64,000 nt of DNA from an uncultured Tropicimonas sp. (GCA_947497945.1 CANMIP010000012.1:62001-126000), one strand, 5' to 3'; counted from the stretch's first letter, positions 53,283-63,199 are shown. The notes: generated by a model not told the origin, from the letters alone. A program made the numbers and translations.

Positions 53283-53310
53283 CGCGGGGCCGGGTGAACC
53301 CGGCCCCGCG
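53283..53310 (-). other. Intercistronic GC hairpin after the binding-protein gene
   Basis: A 12-bp perfect stem (CGCGGGGCCGGG / CCCGGCCCCGCG) with a TGAA loop lies immediately after the receptor gene stop and before the permeases on the minus strand. It is the strongest of the four such hairpins in the window. A T-run is lacking. Confidence 0.65.
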
Positions 53311-53318
53311 AAAAGGGA

Positions 53319-54551
53319 TTACTTGTAAACCCGGCCACGGGCCTTTTCGAGGCGCTCGAGGATCGCGTCGAGGCGCTCCGGCTTGACCATGAACTCCTGG
53401 AAGCCTTCCATGCCCATCTTGGCCATCTCGGCCGGTGCGTCGCGGTCGAAGAACTGCGCGATGCCGCCCGGGGTGGTCGACAGAAGCTCGAAGCCGGCCT
53501 TGATGAACGGATCTTCCTCGTTGACGGAGGCGTTCTTGTTGATCGGCAGCTGGCCCATCGCCGCGTTCATCTTGGTCTGCGCTTCTGCGCCGGCCATGTA
53601 GGCGAGGAACTTCTTGGCGTCTTCCACGTTGGTGGCGCCCGACGGGATGTGGATCGTGTCGGTCGGCGCTTCTTCGGCGCGCGGCACATTCGGATCGATC
53701 GTCGGGAACGGCATGAAGCCGAGCGTGTCGTTCGTCATCCCGCCTTCCTTGAAGACGGCGACGGCGAAGTTGCCCATCACGTAGTTGGCGGCCTTGCCTT
53801 GCACGAGCAGCGCTGCAGCATCCTGCCAGTCAAGAGCGGCGTGGTTCTTGGTGATGTAGCCCGGCTCGACGATCTTGGCCCAGTTGGCGAAGGTGGCTTT
53901 CACCTCGTCGGAGGTCCAGGCGGCTTCGCCATTGGCGAGTGCCATGTGGAACTCGTAGCCATTGGTGCGCATGTTCATGTAATCGAAGATGCCAGCGCCC
54001 GGCCACAGTGCCTTGGTGCCGGTGGTCAGGCAGTCGATGCCGGCTTCCTGGAACACGGCGCAGTTCTCGACGAACTGGTCCCAGGTCTCGGGCACTTCGA
54101 CGCCAGCGTCGGCATAGACCGATTTGTTATAGTAGATGCCCCACTGGTAATAGGTATAGGGGACGCCCCACTGCTTGCCGTCGATGGTCATGGAGGGCAG
54201 CGCGGAAGCGAGATCCTCCTTGAGGCCATTCTCTTCCCAGACATCCGAGACATCCATGAACTGGCCCGAGTTGACGAAGGGGGCCATGCGGTTGCCCGCA
54301 TACCAATTCGCCAGGTCCGGCGCGTCCGCGCTCAGGAAGTTGCGGATCGAGGTCTTGTAACCCTCGTGGTCGAAGTTCTGGAACTCGATCTTGATGTCGG
54401 GATTCGCGGCTTCGAAATCGGCGATGATCTCCTGCATGGCGGCCAGAGGCGCCGGATCATAGTCGGCATAGTATTTCACGGTGCCGGCGAAAGAAGCAGA
54501 AGCGGCGACCACGGCGATGGCCGAGATCGACACGGAGAGCATGGAACGCAT
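53319..54551 (-). CDS. ABC sugar transporter substrate-binding protein (family 1)
   Basis: This is a 410-aa periplasmic receptor. ATG 54551 is chosen for its GGGAGGA site and because it gives a standard signal peptide (MRSMLSVSISAIAVVAAS, cleavage near SFAG); an upstream in-frame start at 54575 lacks a site. The fold is of the MalE class (PLAAMQEIIADFEAANPDIKIEF, WGVPYTYYQWGIYYNKSVY). With GH36 and GH42 in the cluster it probably binds galactosides. It is the first gene of the importer operon. Confidence 0.91.
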   Translation of the reverse strand: MRSMLSVSISAIAVVAASASFAGTVKYYADYDPAPLAAMQEIIADFEAANPDIKIEFQNFDHEGYKTSIRNFLSADAPDLANWYAGNRMAPFVNSGQFMDVSDVWEENGLKEDLASALPSMTIDGKQWGVPYTYYQWGIYYNKSVYADAGVEVPETWDQFVENCAVFQEAGIDCLTTGTKALWPGAGIFDYMNMRTNGYEFHMALANGEAAWTSDEVKATFANWAKIVEPGYITKNHAALDWQDAAALLVQGKAANYVMGNFAVAVFKEGGMTNDTLGFMPFPTIDPNVPRAEEAPTDTIHIPSGATNVEDAKKFLAYMAGAEAQTKMNAAMGQLPINKNASVNEEDPFIKAGFELLSTTPGGIAQFFDRDAPAEMAKMGMEGFQEFMVKPERLDAILERLEKARGRVYK

Positions 54552-54590
54552 GGTTTCCTCCCGTTTGCGTTTCACTCTGATGTCTCAAAT

Positions 54591-54618
54591 AATGAAACAT
54601 CGTTTTGAATATTGAAAC
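54591..54618. promoter_or_regulatory. Repeated TGAAAC motif in receptor/iclR divergent region
   Basis: TGAAAC occurs at 54593-54598 and 54613-54618, 20 bases (two helical turns) apart, with a TTTTGAA variant between them. The stretch is markedly AT-rich. It lies between the receptor gene and the IclR gene, where an IclR operator is expected. Binding is inferred only. Confidence 0.45.
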
Positions 54619-54705
54619 TCTAACCGCGAATCGCCTATGCTTGTCAACAGTCGAGCCGGCGAATCCCCCAAAACAGGACGCCGCACCGACTGGGAGGAAT
54701 TTGAC

Positions 54706-55506
54706 ATGTCGGCAGCCGGTGACGGCACAGTAGGCAAGGCTTTGGACGTCCTGGACCTCGTTGCGGCCCAGGAGAAGCCGGTACGATTCGCGGATCTGCA
54801 GCGCATGTCCGTGCTGCCGAAGGCGACGTTATACAGATTAGCGCAAACATTAGTAAATCAGGGCATGCTGGTTCATAATCCGGAAAACGGCACCTATTCA
54901 CTCGGCGTCCGGCTGGTCCGGCTGGCCCATGCGGCCTGGCGGCAGGCATCGCTTGCCCCGATCGCGCGGCGGCATCTCGATGCGCTCTCGCTGGAGACCG
55001 GCCTGACCGTCCATCTCGCGCAGATGGATTACGGCCATGTCCTCTATGTCGACAAGCGCAACGCGCTGGAGCAGGCGGCAATGTTCTCCGATGCGGGCAA
55101 GGTCGGCCCGGCCTATTGCACCGGCGTCGGCAAGGCGATGCTGGCCTTCCTCGACGAGGACCAGCTCGACCAGATCCTGCGCATGCAGAGTTTTCACCGC
55201 TTCACCCCGACGACGCTGGCCTCCGAGGCCGTGCTGCGCCAGTCGCTGGAGCGGACGCGGCAGCGTGGCTATGCCACCGACCGCGAGGAGCACGAGGCCG
55301 GCGTGATCTGCGTCGCCATGCCGATCCTCTCGGAGGAGGTGCGCGTGCTCGGCGCGGTGAGCCTGACGGGCTCGACGCTGCGCACCGATATCAAGACGCT
55401 CGAGACGCATATACCGCGGCTCCGGCACTGTGTGGAGGCGATCGCCGTCGAGGCATCGCATTGGGCCTTCCCCGTGGAAGGCGAAACTGAAGGGAGACAG
55501 GGATGA
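54706..55506 (+). CDS. IclR family transcriptional regulator
   Basis: This 266-aa regulator has an N-terminal winged helix (KALDVLDLVAAQEKPVRFADL, PKATLYRLAQTL) and a C-terminal effector domain (YCTGVGKAMLAFL, TDREEHEAGVICVAMPIL). ATG 54706 has GGGAGGAATTTGAC. It is divergent from the galactoside importer operon and translationally coupled (ATGA) to the ATPase gene downstream. It likely senses galactose or a derivative and controls both directions. Confidence 0.9.
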   Translation: MSAAGDGTVGKALDVLDLVAAQEKPVRFADLQRMSVLPKATLYRLAQTLVNQGMLVHNPENGTYSLGVRLVRLAHAAWRQASLAPIARRHLDALSLETGLTVHLAQMDYGHVLYVDKRNALEQAAMFSDAGKVGPAYCTGVGKAMLAFLDEDQLDQILRMQSFHRFTPTTLASEAVLRQSLERTRQRGYATDREEHEAGVICVAMPILSEEVRVLGAVSLTGSTLRTDIKTLETHIPRLRHCVEAIAVEASHWAFPVEGETEGRQG

Positions 55507-56561
55507 CAGGCGTCGTTCTGAACAATGTGGTAAAACGTTTCGGCGACGTTCAGGTGATCCATGGGGTCGACCTGGAGATCGAGGATGGCGAGTTCTGTGT
55601 CTTCGTCGGCCCGTCGGGCTGTGGCAAGTCGACCCTGCTGCGCATGGTTGCCGGTCTGGAAGAGACCACCGAGGGCAAGATCCATATCGGCGAGCGCGAC
55701 GTGACCGACATGGACCCCTCCGAACGCGGCGTGGCCATGGTCTTCCAGACCTATGCGCTCTACCCCCACATGACGGTGGCTCAGAATATGGGGTTCGGCC
55801 TGAAGATGACCGGACATCCAAAGGAGGTGATCGACGAGAAGGTCTCCGCCGCGTCCGCGATCCTAAAGCTCGATCCGTATCTCGACCGCCGGCCCAAGGC
55901 GCTCTCGGGCGGTCAGCGGCAGCGGGTCGCCATCGGCCGTGCCATTGTCCGCGGCCCGGAAGTCTTCCTCTTCGACGAACCGCTCTCCAACCTCGATGCC
56001 GAGCTTCGCGTCGAGATGCGGGTCGAGATCGCGCGCCTGCACAAGGAAATCGGCGCCACGATGATCTACGTGACGCATGACCAGACCGAGGCCATGACGC
56101 TCGCTAACAAGATCGTGGTGCTGCGCGACGGCAGGATCGAGCAGGTCGGCAAGCCGATGGATCTGTATCGCGATCCGGACAACAAGTTCGTCGGCGGCTT
56201 CATCGGCTCACCCTCGATGAATTTCGTCGATGCGACGGTGGCGGGCGGCAAGATCGTCTCGCCCGGCCTCGGCCAGGAGCTGGAGCTTCCGGTCAACTTG
56301 CCGGAGGACGGCCGCAAGGTGCAGGTTGGCGTGCGCCCCGAACATCTCGAGATGGTCCCGGATGGCGACAGCCATACGGTCGAGTTGACCGAGGCTCTCG
56401 GTGGCGTCTCCTTTGCCTACCTGACGTCGTCCACCGGCGAACGGATCGTCGTCGAGGAGCGCGGCGACTACCGCACCGAAGCGGGTGCGACGGTCGGGCT
56501 GAGCTTTCCGCTCGACAAGGCCTATCTCTTCGACGCCAAGACAGAGCTGCGCATCCGTTGA
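55503..56561 (+). CDS. ABC transporter ATP-binding protein, UgpC/MsmK type
   Basis: This is a 352-aa ATPase with Walker A GPSGCGKST, signature LSGGQRQRVA, Walker B FLFDEPLSNLD and H-loop VTHDQ, followed by the regulatory C-terminal domain. The start overlaps the iclR stop by 4 bases. No ATPase gene is found with the divergent receptor, permeases and GH36, so this protein must energise that importer. The ATPase at 32878 could also be shared, as UgpC-type ATPases can be. Confidence 0.92.
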   Translation: MTGVVLNNVVKRFGDVQVIHGVDLEIEDGEFCVFVGPSGCGKSTLLRMVAGLEETTEGKIHIGERDVTDMDPSERGVAMVFQTYALYPHMTVAQNMGFGLKMTGHPKEVIDEKVSAASAILKLDPYLDRRPKALSGGQRQRVAIGRAIVRGPEVFLFDEPLSNLDAELRVEMRVEIARLHKEIGATMIYVTHDQTEAMTLANKIVVLRDGRIEQVGKPMDLYRDPDNKFVGGFIGSPSMNFVDATVAGGKIVSPGLGQELELPVNLPEDGRKVQVGVRPEHLEMVPDGDSHTVELTEALGGVSFAYLTSSTGERIVVEERGDYRTEAGATVGLSFPLDKAYLFDAKTELRIR

Positions 56562-56587
56562 CGCGCGGACCATCGAAGCGACAGACA

Positions 56588-56620
56588 CCGCCCGCCGCCT
56601 TGCGCGCCGGGCGGTTTTTT
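56588..56620 (+). terminator. Rho-independent terminator after the ABC ATPase gene
   Basis: A 7-bp stem (CCGCCCG / CGGGCGG) around a GC-rich loop is followed directly by TTTTTT. It lies 27 bases after the ATPase stop. This is the clearest intrinsic terminator in the window and separates the galactoside regulon from the next region. Confidence 0.8.
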
Positions 56621-56748
56621 CCTGTCCGGGCAATTCGATACGGGCCGCAAGCGCCCGCCGCCCCGCCCGCGCTGGCTCCCCTCGAGCTCAAAAGCGGTGC
56701 CGCAACGCGGCGTTAGCCCTCACGTGCAGCGAAGATACGCCCACAAGT

Positions 56749-56983
56749 TTATCCACAGGCAGGTCGATTCCGGTGCGCAACATCGGTCTGGGCAAAAGCC
56801 CAACGTCGTTGCATAAAACCCGTTGCCGAGCGTGCGATACGTTTACCTTCTGTTAACTTTTCAGCGCTTTGCCGCCGTCTTACTGCGTATTCATTAATCT
56901 TTGCAAACTGCGCCCATTCGGCGCGATGACCAAAGGTCACCGCACCGAGGGTGGCCGGCCGGTGTCGGCGAATCTTATCCACA
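56749..56983. other. AT-rich region with two perfect DnaA boxes and CtrA/GANTC-like sites
   Basis: Within the 638-base gap 56562-57199, two exact TTATCCACA boxes occur in the same orientation (56749-56757 and 56975-56983). A weaker inverted copy, GTTGCATAA, is at 56808-56816. Between them lies an unusually AT-rich stretch with TTTA-N7-TTAAC (56842-56857), one base off the CtrA consensus. GANTC sites occur next to the boxes (near 56766 and 56971). This could be a replication origin, a DnaA-titration or DnaA-regulated locus, or a cell-cycle-controlled promoter for matB. The remainder of the gap (56984-57199) is GC-rich with no clear gene. Confidence 0.45.
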
Positions 56984-57199
56984 GGACAAATTGTGCAGTT
57001 GCAGAATGACGCCCCGAACCTGCCGCGATCTCGCAGCTGGGGCCGCCGCTTCGGGAGGCACAGGGGGCGGCAGAGCCCCCCCCTGCCCCGGAAATTCTGT
57101 CAATTCCGCCCATACAGTGACGCGAACTGCCGGCAATCCCTTGCCCTCCCATCCGCCCGGAAGGTAGGTGGGGGGGAGCAGACAGCCAGAGGCCCTCCC

Positions 57200-58717
<1,518 letters not shown>

Positions 58718-58874
58718 GACCGCGCGCAGCCTCCCGCGACGCCGAAACCGGCCACGGCCCGCGCGAGGGGATCGGGATCGGCTTCCTGCGACGTGAAAGA
58801 TGCATGCCGGGCGCAGCTTCGCCCCGCGCCGGCGCAGCGCCCCGCCGCCAGGCGACGGAGCCCTGCGGCCGTGG

Positions 58875-60185
58875 TCAGCCTTCCTCGCCGAAAACCCGCG
58901 CGAAGATCGTGTCCACATGCTTGGTGTGATAGCCGAGGTCGAATTTCTCCTCGATCTCCTCGGCCGAGAGCGCGGCCAGCACATCGGCATCGGCCAGAAG
59001 CTCGGTCTTGAAATCCTTACCTTCTTCCCAAACCTTCATCGCGTTGCGCTGCACGAGGCGATAGCTGTCCTCGCGGCTCACCCCGGCCTGGGTCAGCGCC
59101 AGCAGCACCCGCTGCGACATAATCAGGCCACGGAACTTGTTCATGTTGGCGATCATGTTGTCGGGATAGATGACGAGCTTGTCGATCACCATCGTGAGCC
59201 GCGCCAGGGCGAAATCGAGCGTGATCGTCGCGTCCGGACCGATATTGCGCTCCACGGAGCTGTGCGAGATGTCGCGCTCATGCCAGAGGGTGACATTCTC
59301 CATCGCCGGAACGACGGCCATGCGGACAACGCGGGCAAGACCGGTCAGGTTCTCGGTCAGCACCGGGTTGCGCTTATGCGGCATCGCCGAGCTGCCCTTC
59401 TGGCCTTTGGAGAAGAACTCCTCGGCTTCCAGAACCTCGGTCCGCTGCATGTGGCGGATTTCGGTCGAGACATTCTCGATCGAGCTGGCGACAACGCCCA
59501 GCGTGGCGAAGAAGGCGGCATGGCGGTCACGCGGGATGACTTGCGTCGAGATCGGCTCGGGGACGAGGCCGAGCTGGGCGCAGACATGCTCCTCGACCGA
59601 GGGGTCGATATTGGCGAAGGTGCCGACAGCGCCGGAGACGGCGCCGGTGGCAATCTCGGCGCGAGCATCGCGCAGGCGGGAGAGGTTGCGATCCATCTCG
59701 GCATAGAAGCGCGCGAAGGTCAGGCCCATCGTCGTCGGCTCGGCATGGATACCGTGGCTGCGACCGATCCGAACCGTGTCCTTGTGCTCGATTGCACGGC
59801 GCTTGAGCGCGGCGAGCAGCTTTTCGACATCGGCAATCAGGATATCGGCGGCGCGCACGAGCTGGACGTTGAAACAGGTGTCGAGCACATCCGAGGAGGT
59901 CATGCCCTGGTGGACGAAACGGGCCTCCTCATTGCCGATGATCTCGGCCAGGTGGGTCAGGAAGGCGATGACGTCATGCTTGGTGACGGCCTCGATCTCG
60001 TCGATCCGGGCGACATCGAACTCGACATCCTTCGCCTTCCAGACGGCCTCGGCATTCTCCTTCGGAATCACGCCAAGCGCGGCCTGGGCGTCGCAGGCAT
60101 GGGCCTCGATCTCGTACCAGATGCGGAACTTGGTCTCGGGCGACCAGATGGCAACCATTTCGGGGCGGGAATAACGAGGGATCAT
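58875..60185 (-). CDS. purB: Adenylosuccinate lyase
   Basis: This is a 436-aa enzyme of the fumarase/aspartase superfamily acting twice in purine synthesis (SAICAR to AICAR, adenylosuccinate to AMP). The signature GSSAMPHKRNP (catalytic Ser loop) is near residue 265. SHGIHAEPTTMG and QGMTSSDVLDT contain the other catalytic residues. Length and start (MIPRYSRPEMVAIW) are typical of the short PurB form. The gene is single, convergent with matB across a 157-base GC-rich gap in which no clear terminator was identified. Confidence 0.95.
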   Translation of the reverse strand: MIPRYSRPEMVAIWSPETKFRIWYEIEAHACDAQAALGVIPKENAEAVWKAKDVEFDVARIDEIEAVTKHDVIAFLTHLAEIIGNEEARFVHQGMTSSDVLDTCFNVQLVRAADILIADVEKLLAALKRRAIEHKDTVRIGRSHGIHAEPTTMGLTFARFYAEMDRNLSRLRDARAEIATGAVSGAVGTFANIDPSVEEHVCAQLGLVPEPISTQVIPRDRHAAFFATLGVVASSIENVSTEIRHMQRTEVLEAEEFFSKGQKGSSAMPHKRNPVLTENLTGLARVVRMAVVPAMENVTLWHERDISHSSVERNIGPDATITLDFALARLTMVIDKLVIYPDNMIANMNKFRGLIMSQRVLLALTQAGVSREDSYRLVQRNAMKVWEEGKDFKTELLADADVLAALSAEEIEEKFDLGYHTKHVDTIFARVFGEEG

Positions 60186-60357
60186 GCGGGAAGCCTTGCG
60201 TTTGAAAACCTGTCGGAAGCGCCGGTGTCATAGCGGGCGCGGAGCGCCTCGGCAAGCCGGCGGCGGAACGCACCCTGTCCGAATGGAGGACTTGCCCGTA
60301 GGGGGGGGCGTGCGCTAGGCGAGTAGTATTGAACACGAAAAAAATGATGTGTGACTC
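60186..60357. promoter_or_regulatory. purB / GAF-protein divergent region
   Basis: This 172-base region holds both promoters. It includes an AT-rich stretch just before the GAF gene (ACACGAAAAAAATGATG) and a GC-rich tract with an 8-G run (60301-60308). No specific operator was recognised. Confidence 0.3.
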
Positions 60358-60843
60358 ATGTTTCTTGATGGCGTAGCAAAGGACACGGGCAAACTCCTGC
60401 TGGAACCGGAGGAGAAGGACGCGCTGCTGGGCATACTGGACCCGCTCAAGCACGCCCTTCACGCGGATATCGCCATGATCAGCTACCTCACGAAACGGCA
60501 CCATCATGTCGTGGTCGGGCGCGGGCTCGACTTGCCGCCCGAGGCAAATGGGCGGGCTGACCTGACCAATTCGATCTGCCAGCATTGCGTGGCGATGGAC
60601 TTTCCCCTCGTGGTCGATGACGCACTGTCGCATCCGCTCCTGCAGGGCAATCTCATGGTCGAGGCGGCTGGCATCGCCGCCTATCTCGGCGCGCCGATCC
60701 ATTTCCCGGGACAGGGCCCCATCGGAACGATCTGCACGATGCAACGGCGGCCACGGCGTTGGCAGCCACGCGATATCGAACATGTGCTCCGCTCCGCCGA
60801 GGCGATCGACACGCTTCTGCTGGACTGGAGCGCCTCCGCGTGA
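60358..60843 (+). CDS. GAF-domain protein
   Basis: This 161-aa protein is essentially a single GAF domain: ADIAMISYLTKRHHHVVVGRG, SICQHCVAMDFPLVVDDALSHPLL, then GIAAYLGAPIHFPGQGPIGTICTM. The SICQHC segment holds two cysteines (a common site in GAF domains for redox, haem or chromophore binding), so a redox or light-sensing role is possible. No output domain is attached, so it may act through a partner. The stop overlaps a small open frame (GTGA). Confidence 0.75.
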   Translation: MFLDGVAKDTGKLLLEPEEKDALLGILDPLKHALHADIAMISYLTKRHHHVVVGRGLDLPPEANGRADLTNSICQHCVAMDFPLVVDDALSHPLLQGNLMVEAAGIAAYLGAPIHFPGQGPIGTICTMQRRPRRWQPRDIEHVLRSAEAIDTLLLDWSASA

Positions 60844-61067
60844 GCGGTTTCGGATCCGGCGCGAAACGGCCGCTGGTGGACACGCGCATCCGGCGTACGG
60901 AATGCGCTGAATGCGCCTCGATCATGGCCCGGAAATGCGCGACCCTCGCCATGGCGTCGGTCTCCGACCTGCGGCGGCAGACCCGCGAAGCCCCCTGCGA
61001 CAGGTATCTGCCCGCGATGGAACCTCTAGCGAACCGATACGGAGCGGAGCCGGGTTTCAATGGCTGA
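60840..61067 (+). CDS. Small basic Cys-containing open frame, hypothetical
   Basis: A possible 75-aa protein starts at GTG 60840, overlapping the GAF stop by 4 bases, and ends 8 bases inside the DUF6314-like gene. It contains a CAECASIMARKC cluster with four cysteines within 17 residues, suggesting metal binding. Spacing to both neighbours fits a three-gene operon. The evidence is positional; the protein family was not recognised and the frame may be chance. Confidence 0.3.
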   Translation: MSGFGSGAKRPLVDTRIRRTECAECASIMARKCATLAMASVSDLRRQTREAPCDRYLPAMEPLANRYGAEPGFNG

Positions 61068-61485
61068 TGCGCCCGCCAGTCTTGGCGATTTCGAAGGCAT
61101 CTGGCACCTGGAGCGCGAGATCGACGATCGGCGCGCGGGCGAGACCCTGCGCCTGTCCGGCCGGGCCGAGCTTGTGCCTGCGCGCGGCGGGCTGGACTAT
61201 GTCGAGCGCGGCCAGCTGACCCTCGGAGACGGGCAGGTTGTCGAAGCCGAGCGGCGCTACCACTGGCGCGCCGACGGCGGCGGGATCGCGGTCGAGTTCG
61301 CCGATGGCCGCTTCTTCCACGCTTTCGCACTGGCAGGAGCCGCGCCCCTTGCGCATCATTTCTGCGACCCGGACAGCTATGACGTCCGCTACGATTTCGC
61401 CGACTGGCCGGCCTGGCGGGCCCGCTGGCGCGTCACCGGCCCGCGAAAGGACTACCTGATGGAAACGCTCTACCGGCGCGCCTGA
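61060..61485 (+). CDS. DUF6314-like protein
   Basis: This is a 141-aa lipocalin/beta-barrel-like protein of unknown function. It has the pattern of DUF6314: LGDFEGIWHLEREIDD at the start, a central WRADGGGIAVEFADGRFFH, and HHFCDPDSYDVRYDFADW followed by WRVTGPRKDYLMETLYRR. The conserved H-H-x-C-x-P-D-x-Y stretch may form a binding site. The gene is common in Rhodobacterales. ATG 61060 is used; it converges with the transglycosylase gene (12-base gap). Confidence 0.72.
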   Translation: MADAPASLGDFEGIWHLEREIDDRRAGETLRLSGRAELVPARGGLDYVERGQLTLGDGQVVEAERRYHWRADGGGIAVEFADGRFFHAFALAGAAPLAHHFCDPDSYDVRYDFADWPAWRARWRVTGPRKDYLMETLYRRA

Positions 61486-61497
61486 GTCCCCGCCCCA

Positions 61498-61986
61498 TCA
61501 CCGCAGCCCGGTTTCCACAAGCATTCCCCGCCGCTTGGCCTCGTAATAATATCCGCGGGAATACCAGTAGACGGCGCGGTCGAAACTGCCATCGGCGAGC
61601 AGCCAGGCCCCTCGCAGGTATTTCACCGCGTATTTCAGGTTGATATCGGCTTGCAACAGCTCACTGGGCGGGCCGCGATGCCCCATCGTGCGCGCGGTCT
61701 CGGGCAGGATCTGCATCAGCCCGTAATAGGGTCCGTTGCGCGCGCTCGGAGTATGCGTGCTTTCGCGGATCACCACCCGGTGCACCAGGGCGGGCGGCAC
61801 CTCGTAGAGCGCCGCGTAACGGTTGATCTGAAGCCGGAGCTGCGGTGTCTCGTTCGGGTGCAGCGGGACGTCATAGGCGGCATATGCGGCGCGATCCGCG
61901 CCGGAGGGCGCCTTTGTTCCCCCGCCACAGCCAGCAAGAAGGCAGAGGAGGAGAAGAACGACGGCTTTCATTGGCAGGACGGTCAT
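61498..61986 (-). CDS. Lytic transglycosylase, SLT-like lipoprotein
   Basis: This is a 162-aa periplasmic or outer-membrane-anchored murein lyase. ATG 61986 has GGAGGT at ideal distance; a second ATG at 61971 is alternative. The signal ends in the lipobox LLAGC. The SLT domain shows the catalytic Glu in VVIRESTHTPSARN, then GPYYGLMQILPETARTMG and DINLKYAVKYLRG. It is short for the family, basically a single catalytic domain. It probably trims peptidoglycan. Confidence 0.86.
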   Translation of the reverse strand: MTVLPMKAVVLLLLCLLAGCGGGTKAPSGADRAAYAAYDVPLHPNETPQLRLQINRYAALYEVPPALVHRVVIRESTHTPSARNGPYYGLMQILPETARTMGHRGPPSELLQADINLKYAVKYLRGAWLLADGSFDRAVYWYSRGYYYEAKRRGMLVETGLR

Positions 61987-62345
61987 GGCACCTCCGAAAC
62001 TGAGGCCAGCCTGACGCGAAGTGGCCCATGGCGCAATTGCAATCTCGGCGACCCCGGCAGGACGACAGGGTAGCTCCTCGCTGCGGCCGCCGGACTGCCC
62101 CGCAGGCTGCGCGGTCCCACGCACCGTTGTCGGCGACGACGCCCGCAGGCGGCAGCGATCATCCCTGCGCCTCGGGCAATTACAACAAATATCAGTAATT
62201 TGCTCGCGAAAGGCACGGCATCAGGTCGCGAAAACCGGCAGGCAATTGCCAGGAGATGTCGCGCGACGCCCGTGGTCCGCGCCGATCCGCCCGTTTGGCC
62301 GAAATCCGCCATCGACACAGGGAGGCGGCGGTCTTGCCCGGCACG
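61987..62345. other. Intergenic region between transglycosylase and rplY, no gene seen
   Basis: These 359 bases carry the promoter region of the transglycosylase gene and otherwise no protein-like frame. There is a short AT-rich stretch around 62175-62205 (ATTACAACAAATATCAGTAA) that may be a promoter. Short open frames on both strands have no sensible composition. Confidence 0.4.
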
Positions 62346-62376
62346 AAAAAAGGGCGTGCCATCCGGCACGCCCTTT
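62346..62376 (-). terminator. Rho-independent terminator of rplY
   Basis: On the minus strand a 12-bp stem (AAAGGGCGTGCC / GGCACGCCCTTT) with a 4-base loop ends in TTTTTT, 29 bases after the rplY stop. It is a strong intrinsic terminator. Confidence 0.8.
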
Positions 62377-62404
62377 CCTGAAACTTGCTGAGACGGGACG
62401 TGGA

Positions 62405-63028
62405 TTACTCCTCGTCGCCCTCTTCGGTCTCTTCTTCGTCGTCGCTTCCCGCACTCAGGCCCGACGGGGCCGAGATCGAGGCGATGTTGAAGTCCCGGTC
62501 GATGGTCGGCTTGGCGCCTTCCGGCAGCTTGACCATGGAGATCGAGATGTGATCGTTGAGGTCGAGCCCGGCCAGCGAGATCTCCACCTGCTCGGGAATA
62601 TCGCCGGCGGTCACGACCAGCTCGATTTCCGGACGCACGACCGTCAGAACGCCGCCGCGCTTGATGCCGGGGCTGTCCTTCTCGTCGGTGAACTCGACGG
62701 GAATGAAGAGCTTGACCTTCGAGGTCCGGCGCAGACGCATGAGATCGACATGGGTCGGCAGGTCCTTGACGACGTCGCGCTGCACGCCGCGGCAGATGAC
62801 GCGGACGTCTTCCTGGCCTTCGACCTGCAGGTTGAAGAGCGTCGACAGGAAGCGGCCCGCCTTGAGGCGCTTCATCAGCTCGTTGAAGGGAAGGTTGATC
62901 GCAACGGGGTCTGCACCACCGCCATAGACCACACCCGGTACAAGCCCGTCACGACGAGCTTGGCGAGCGGCCCCCTTGCCTGTCCCCGCGCGAACCGTGG
63001 CATTAAGATTCGGAATCTCACCAGCCAT
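62405..63028 (-). CDS. rplY: 50S ribosomal protein L25 / general stress protein Ctc
   Basis: This is a 207-aa ribosomal protein binding 5S rRNA. The N-terminal L25 domain ([26 protein letters not shown]) is followed by the CTC beta domain ([23 protein letters not shown]) and an acidic tail of Asp/Glu repeats. This two-domain form is the usual alphaproteobacterial version. The downstream terminator confirms the gene end. It is monocistronic here; the commonly adjacent pth gene is not in the window. Confidence 0.95.
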   Translation of the reverse strand: MAGEIPNLNATVRAGTGKGAARQARRDGLVPGVVYGGGADPVAINLPFNELMKRLKAGRFLSTLFNLQVEGQEDVRVICRGVQRDVVKDLPTHVDLMRLRRTSKVKLFIPVEFTDEKDSPGIKRGGVLTVVRPEIELVVTAGDIPEQVEISLAGLDLNDHISISMVKLPEGAKPTIDRDFNIASISAPSGLSAGSDDEEETEEGDEE

Positions 63029-63185
63029 TGGTATCTCCTGATTTTAGGGCATCCTCCAAGGGTGTATGCCCGGTTGAATAGAAGCTGGCGCTATAGGCCG
63101 GTTTCGACGTCTTGGAAAGGACAAACCGCGCCCATCTTCGGAATTCCGCCGCCTCGATCCGCCCACCTGCCTTCCCGCAGGCGGA

Positions 63186-63199
63186 TTGATCAAGGTCAA
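63186..63199 (+). promoter_or_regulatory. FnrL-type box upstream of the phasin gene
   Basis: TTGAT-CAAG-GTCAA matches the FNR/FnrL consensus TTGAT-N4-ATCAA at 9 of 10 positions. It lies 74 bases before the phasin start, suggesting that oxygen controls this gene in either direction. Confidence 0.5.

Noticed and set aside
49134-53386. Long plus-strand open frames across GH36 and the ABC permeases
   Set aside because: They are antisense to genes with full catalytic and EAA-loop motifs; the Asp/Glu/His/Gly-rich translations are typical shadows of membrane proteins.
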